DNA of 64,000 nucleotides. Source: CAIZWU01 sp942492905 (GTDB taxonomy: Bacteria > Verrucomicrobiota > Verrucomicrobiia > Verrucomicrobiales > V1-33). A program made the position numbers and the translations under genes. Below the pieces are notes generated by a model. The model was not told the origin of the DNA, searched no databases, and saw only the letters and a list, made by a program, of their open reading frames with translations. This document shows, piece after piece, positions 61,447 to 64,000 of this stretch (its first letter is position 1; the number at the start of each line of letters is the position of its first letter). The stretch is taken from positions 1,984,001 to 2,048,000 of the forward strand of contig OW818657.1 of NCBI GenBank assembly GCA_942492905.1, read 5' to 3'.

Positions 61447-62108
61447 TCCGTGGCCTTGTTATACTGTGGGTGGGAATCACTGCCGCGGTGGCGCAGGTCC
61501 GTCAGGGCGGTGTCTATCAGATTGAATCTGAATCCCTTGATTCCGGGGGAGGGGCGTCCGGAGCCGGAAGTTATGCGCTGCAGCAGACGCTGCCCGGCCT
61601 CGGAGGCACTGCGTCCGGCGGGGTATATTCACTTCTGTCAGGTTTTGCCGGGCAATTGGGAAATGGCGGCACCGGTTCCGGGCCAGCCGCCTTTCTGGCA
61701 TGGCAAACCGTTTTCTTCGGGGGACCGGCCGAACCCGGGGCTGGCCCCTACGATGACCCGGACCATGATGGCGTGGAGAATCTTCTGGAGTTCGCCTTCA
61801 ATCTGCCGCCGTTCACGGCCAGCACCGCGCTGGCCCTGCCGGATGCCACCGGCGGCCTGCCTTGGATCCGTGAGGAGGAGATCGATGGTGCGAATTATTT
61901 CACGATGGATTACATCCGCCGGAAAAACGCCGGAGATTTCCAACCCCAAACGGCCACTGCCCTCACTGCCTGGACCCCGGCGGTCTTTACCGTGCTGAGC
62001 GGTCCCGTTTCCGTCAACGGGGCCTATGAACGGCTCAAACTGCGGCTGGGGCCCCCCATTCAACCAGGTCAAAAGGTGTTCTACCGGCTGGCCGCCATTA
62101 TTCAATAG
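61443..62108 (+). CDS. Small exported protein with EF-hand-like loop and C-terminal module
   Basis: Protein of 221 residues with a short signal peptide (MIRGLVILWVGITAAVAQV). A Gly/Ser-rich first part (SGGGASGAGSYALQQTLPG) gives way to DDPDHDGVENLLEFAFNLPP, a Ca-binding thrombospondin-3-type segment, and a C-terminal module that ends FYRLAAIIQ. Start codon overlaps the stop of the kelch-like gene (ATGA), so the two are coupled and probably work together at the cell surface. Function unknown. Confidence 0.8.
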   Translation: MIRGLVILWVGITAAVAQVRQGGVYQIESESLDSGGGASGAGSYALQQTLPGLGGTASGGVYSLLSGFAGQLGNGGTGSGPAAFLAWQTVFFGGPAEPGAGPYDDPDHDGVENLLEFAFNLPPFTASTALALPDATGGLPWIREEEIDGANYFTMDYIRRKNAGDFQPQTATALTAWTPAVFTVLSGPVSVNGAYERLKLRLGPPIQPGQKVFYRLAAIIQ

Positions 62109-62134
62109 CGGCGGGCGCTCCCGGACCGGGCGGG

Positions 62135-63214
62135 TCAGCTGGCCAGTCCCGCTTCCTCCAGCCGGGCCGCCATTTCACTGGACTGGAGCGTGCCGATCAT
62201 CCCGGCGATGTCGCCTTCCATATAGTTGGTCAGGTTGTAGAGCGTCAGGTTGACCCGGTGGTCGGTGATGCGGTTCTGCGGGTAATTGTAAGTCCGGATT
62301 TTTTCCTCCCGGCCCCCGCTGCCGATGAGGGCCTTGCGGTTGGCGGAGTATTTGGCGGCTTCCTCCTGCTGCTTCCGCTCCAACAGACGGGACCGCAGAA
62401 TGGTGATGGCCTTTTCCTTGTTCTTGATCTGGCTCCGGCCATCCTGGCAACGCACGATCAGCCCGGTCGGGTAATGCAGCACCTGCACGGCCGAGTCGGT
62501 GGTATTCACCCCTTGGCCGCCGGCTCCGCTGGCGCGGCAGACTTCGATCCGCAGCTCATCGGGTTTGATTTCGATATCAATTTCATCGGCCTCCGGGAGC
62601 ACTGCCACCGTCGCGGTGCTGGTGTGGATGCGGCCCTGGGCTTCGGTGGCGGGAACGCGCTGCACCCGGTGCACCCCACTTTCATATTTCAGATAGCGGA
62701 AGACTTCCTCGCCAGTGACTTTGAACACCACCTCCCGGTAGCCGCCGGCATCGGAGGTGCTGGCATCCATTGGCTCAATCTTCCAGCCCATGGTATCGAC
62801 ATACCGGCTGTACATCCGCAGCAGGTCGGCGGCAAACAGCGCCGCTTCATCGCCGCCCGTGCCGGCCCGGATTTCCACGATCGCATCCCGGTCCTCCGTG
62901 AGATCGCGGGGCAACAAGGCATACTGCACTTCCGTCGCCAGCGATTCATGACGGGTGCGCAATTCCGGCAATTCCTCCGCAGCCATGGCGGCGAACTCGG
63001 CGTCGTCGCCCCTGGCCATGACCTCGTTGTCCGCGATCTGGCGGCCGATGGATTGCCACTCGTCCCAGAGGGCCAACAGTTTTTTGATCTGGGCGTGTTC
63101 CCGGGTCAGGACCCCCGCCTTTTTCGGGTCGTTGTAGAATTCCGGCGACGACACCGCTTCATCCAGTTCGGCAAGACGCTGGCGTCGTTTTTCAATGAGC
63201 GGGGCGTAGTCCAT
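62135..63214 (-). CDS. prfA: Peptide chain release factor 1
   Basis: Protein of 359 residues, the usual RF1 length. The codon-recognition tripeptide Pro-Ala-Thr lies in RVPATEAQGRIHT, and the peptidyl-tRNA hydrolysis motif is GAGGQGVNTTDSAV. It terminates translation at UAA and UAG. The start MDYAPLIEKRRQR is standard. Lies downstream of rpmE on the same strand, the common rpmE-prfA arrangement, with a terminator-like hairpin between. The methyltransferase gene prmC, often next, is not present here. Confidence 0.97.
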   Translation of the reverse strand: MDYAPLIEKRRQRLAELDEAVSSPEFYNDPKKAGVLTREHAQIKKLLALWDEWQSIGRQIADNEVMARGDDAEFAAMAAEELPELRTRHESLATEVQYALLPRDLTEDRDAIVEIRAGTGGDEAALFAADLLRMYSRYVDTMGWKIEPMDASTSDAGGYREVVFKVTGEEVFRYLKYESGVHRVQRVPATEAQGRIHTSTATVAVLPEADEIDIEIKPDELRIEVCRASGAGGQGVNTTDSAVQVLHYPTGLIVRCQDGRSQIKNKEKAITILRSRLLERKQQEEAAKYSANRKALIGSGGREEKIRTYNYPQNRITDHRVNLTLYNLTNYMEGDIAGMIGTLQSSEMAARLEEAGLAS

Positions 63215-63295
63215 GAAGATTAGTTAGGATGGAAGGGGAATTTCAGAAAACGGGAGGGCCCGGCCGGTCCCGGGGGGCACTGCCGGATAAAGCAA

Positions 63296-63330
63296 AACGG
63301 TGCTGCATTCACGTGGAATGCGGCACCGTT
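63296..63330 (-). terminator. Terminator-like hairpin between rpmE and prfA
   Basis: A 15-bp inverted repeat AACGGTGCTGCATTC (63296-63310) and GAATGCGGCACCGTT (63316-63330) with one G:U wobble and a 5-base loop lies 24 bases after the rpmE stop. On the minus strand it is followed by TTTTGCTTT. It may attenuate read-through into prfA or end the rpmE transcript. Confidence 0.75.
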
Positions 63331-63353
63331 CGGCTGGGAAAGGAATGTAATCG

Positions 63354-63638
63354 CTAGGATGCGGCTCCGGCGAGCTTCGGTGCGGCCCGGCGCGTGGCGG
63401 TGGCCCCGAAGCGCTTGGCGAATTTCTCGACGCGTCCCGCGGTATCGATGAACTTCTGTTCCCCGGTGAAGAACGGGTGGGAGGCGGAGGTGATGCCGAG
63501 AGCGACGACGTAATGATCCACCCCATCAATCACTTCCGTTTGTTTGGAGGTGGTGGTGGAACGGGTGATGAAACGCGCCCCGCAGGCGGTATCGACAAAA
63601 ACGACGTGATTGAGCTTGGGATGGATATCGGCTTTCAT
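63354..63638 (-). CDS. rpmE: 50S ribosomal protein L31
   Basis: Protein of 94 residues. Start MKADIHPKLNHVVFVDTACGARF and the block ASHPFFTGEQKFIDTAGRVEKFAKRFG are diagnostic for bL31. Only one Cys is present, and the Cys pairs of zinc-binding L31 are absent, so this is the zinc-free type. The C-terminal tail (GATATRRAAPKLAGAAS) is an Ala-rich extension. Upstream of prfA on the same strand. Confidence 0.95.
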   Translation of the reverse strand: MKADIHPKLNHVVFVDTACGARFITRSTTTSKQTEVIDGVDHYVVALGITSASHPFFTGEQKFIDTAGRVEKFAKRFGATATRRAAPKLAGAAS

Positions 63639-63720
63639 GGCAGGCAGGAAATGACTGTGGACGAAGTGTTACCGGTATCGCCACAGAGCGCGGCGGAAAA
63701 ATCCCGGAAAACGGAAACGC

Positions 63721-63748
63721 ATTCTAGGGGCGCCCGCGGGGGATGCAA
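63721..63748 (-). promoter_or_regulatory. Possible sigma-70 promoter of rpmE
   Basis: On the minus strand, TTGCAT (complement of 63743-63748) and TAGAAT (complement of 63721-63726) are separated by 16 bases and lie about 85 bases before the rpmE start. The -10 matches 5 of 6 consensus bases and the -35 only 3. Confidence 0.3.
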
Positions 63749-63910
63749 CTGGAATTCAGGCCTTTTCGGAGAGGAGCTTCCCGACGCAGGCCCTCCGGGA
63801 GCCGCCATACCCAGCCCATTGCGCGGGGTGGTCGCTGTTCATGCTTGCTTTCCCATTCCGGATTCCCGTGTTCTGGAGCGGATGATCCCACCATGCGGGG
63901 ATGCGATAAG

Positions 63911-63939
63911 TTGGCAATCGACCGGAGTTCAAGTATAAG
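63911..63939 (+). promoter_or_regulatory. Candidate sigma-70 promoter of the rightmost gene
   Basis: TTGGCA (63911-63916), a 17-base spacer and TATAAG (63934-63939) match consensus at 5 of 6 and 5 of 6 positions. It ends only 9 bases before the ATG at 63948, so the predicted transcript has almost no leader. Confidence 0.5.
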
Positions 63940-63947
63940 GGTGAAAA

Positions 63948-64000
63948 ATGTCCGACCCTGCTGCTGTTTCCTCCCCTGCTCCGGCGGTCTGCCGGGACTG
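63948..64000 (+). CDS. Start of an unidentified gene (cut by window end)
   Basis: ATG at 63948 follows AAGGGTGA and opens a frame MSDPAAVSSPAPAVCRD that runs off the window. Too short to identify. The start lies right after a good promoter, so translation could begin here or the true start could be downstream outside the window. Confidence 0.5.
   Translation, partial: MSDPAAVSSPAPAVCRD

Larger units (their letters stand above)
63639..63947. other. Intergenic region upstream of rpmE and of the rightmost gene
   Basis: A 309-base divergent spacer. It holds the promoters for both outward genes (see separate entries at 63721 and 63911), and no further ORF of clear coding character. A 153-codon plus-strand frame from 63477 runs through it but overlaps rpmE antisense and lacks protein-like features. 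Confidence 0.5.

Noticed and set aside
63477..63938. A 153-codon plus-strand frame antisense to rpmE
   Set aside because: Overlaps rpmE on the opposite strand and its sequence is Gly/Arg-rich without domain features.
1..64000. Recurrence of TGTCAGG/CCTGACA (about 17 seen, e.g. 2447, 5448, 21977, 33075, 38270, 38606, 38924)
   Set aside because: About twice the rough expectation by my count, but many are the codon run for Pro-Asp-Lys (CCT GAC AAA). A whole-genome count would be needed before calling it an uptake or Chi-like motif.
1..64000. CRISPR arrays, insertion sequences, prophage or integrase genes, tRNA and rRNA genes
   Set aside because: None was seen: no spaced direct repeats, no transposase-like protein, and no tRNA cloverleaf recognised by eye. 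Short tRNAs could be missed without a covariance search.

Overview
The window looks like a chromosomal segment of a member of the Verrucomicrobia (PVC superphylum). This is inferred from content: a GC-rich sequence, a TIGR04073-type exosortase-associated protein, a PVC-type heme-binding CxxCH/HEAT protein, a sorbosone-dehydrogenase-like beta-propeller, a cupredoxin-PA14 protein, very large lamin-tail/CotH/Ig-like surface proteins, a NagB/PIG-L fusion of the Bacteroides type and many exported single-copy hypotheticals. An outer-membrane beta-barrel ending in Phe, MurJ and an LptA-like lipoprotein indicate a diderm envelope. No phage, insertion sequence, CRISPR array, rRNA or tRNA was recognised. 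The genes are mostly chromosomal-core and envelope functions in short operons on both strands.

Layout. 1-3.7 kb: end of trxB, a membrane-anchored C39-like peptidase, and an OmpR/CpxR-type regulator with its sensor kinase. 3.8-13.9 kb: two divergent giant exported proteins (2209 and 1069 residues) built from shared modules. 14.1-18.0 kb: an SbcD/YhaO-like nuclease with an SbcC/YhaN-like ATPase. 18-25 kb: esterase, murJ, aat, an ABC-2 exporter pair, an NlpC/P60 peptidase and a chorismate-lyase-like protein. 25-30.3 kb: bifunctional-nuclease domain, Lon-N domain, nagB fusion, gluconokinase, FHA-membrane protein and TIGR04073 protein. 30.4-39.6 kb: cupredoxin and sorbosone-dehydrogenase-like operon, kdgK, SMP-30 lactonase, selO and an M60 metallopeptidase. 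39.9-45.3 kb: leuB, an exported membrane protein overlapping hemW, and kamA. 45.5-50.4 kb: a cluster of small exported proteins, a WA-x-x-x-P repeat protein, an L,D-transpeptidase and an outer-membrane barrel protein with a strong terminator. 50.6-59.6 kb: PVC heme-binding protein, cysteine desulfurase, CAP protein, then lepB, a membrane protein and a squalene/phytoene synthase. 59.7-64 kb: a seven-repeat kelch-like protein with its translationally coupled partner, prfA, rpmE, and the first codons of a gene that leaves the window.

Themes. Sugar-acid and amino-sugar catabolism is spread over gntK, kdgK, the SMP-30 lactonase and nagB. Extracytoplasmic redox is suggested by the cupredoxin, sorbosone-dehydrogenase-like and cytochrome c-domain proteins. 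Envelope building and remodelling involve murJ, lepB, the NlpC/P60 and L,D-transpeptidase proteins, M60 and the LptA-like lipoprotein. The most unusual signals are the shared module architecture of the giant surface proteins, a recurring aromatic-Arg C-terminal tail on four unlinked exported proteins, the apparently inactivated PIG-L half of the NagB fusion, a helical tandem-repeat protein, a hendecad-repeat lipoprotein and a degenerate FHA domain. No single gene cluster stands out as an obvious new defence or biosynthetic system.
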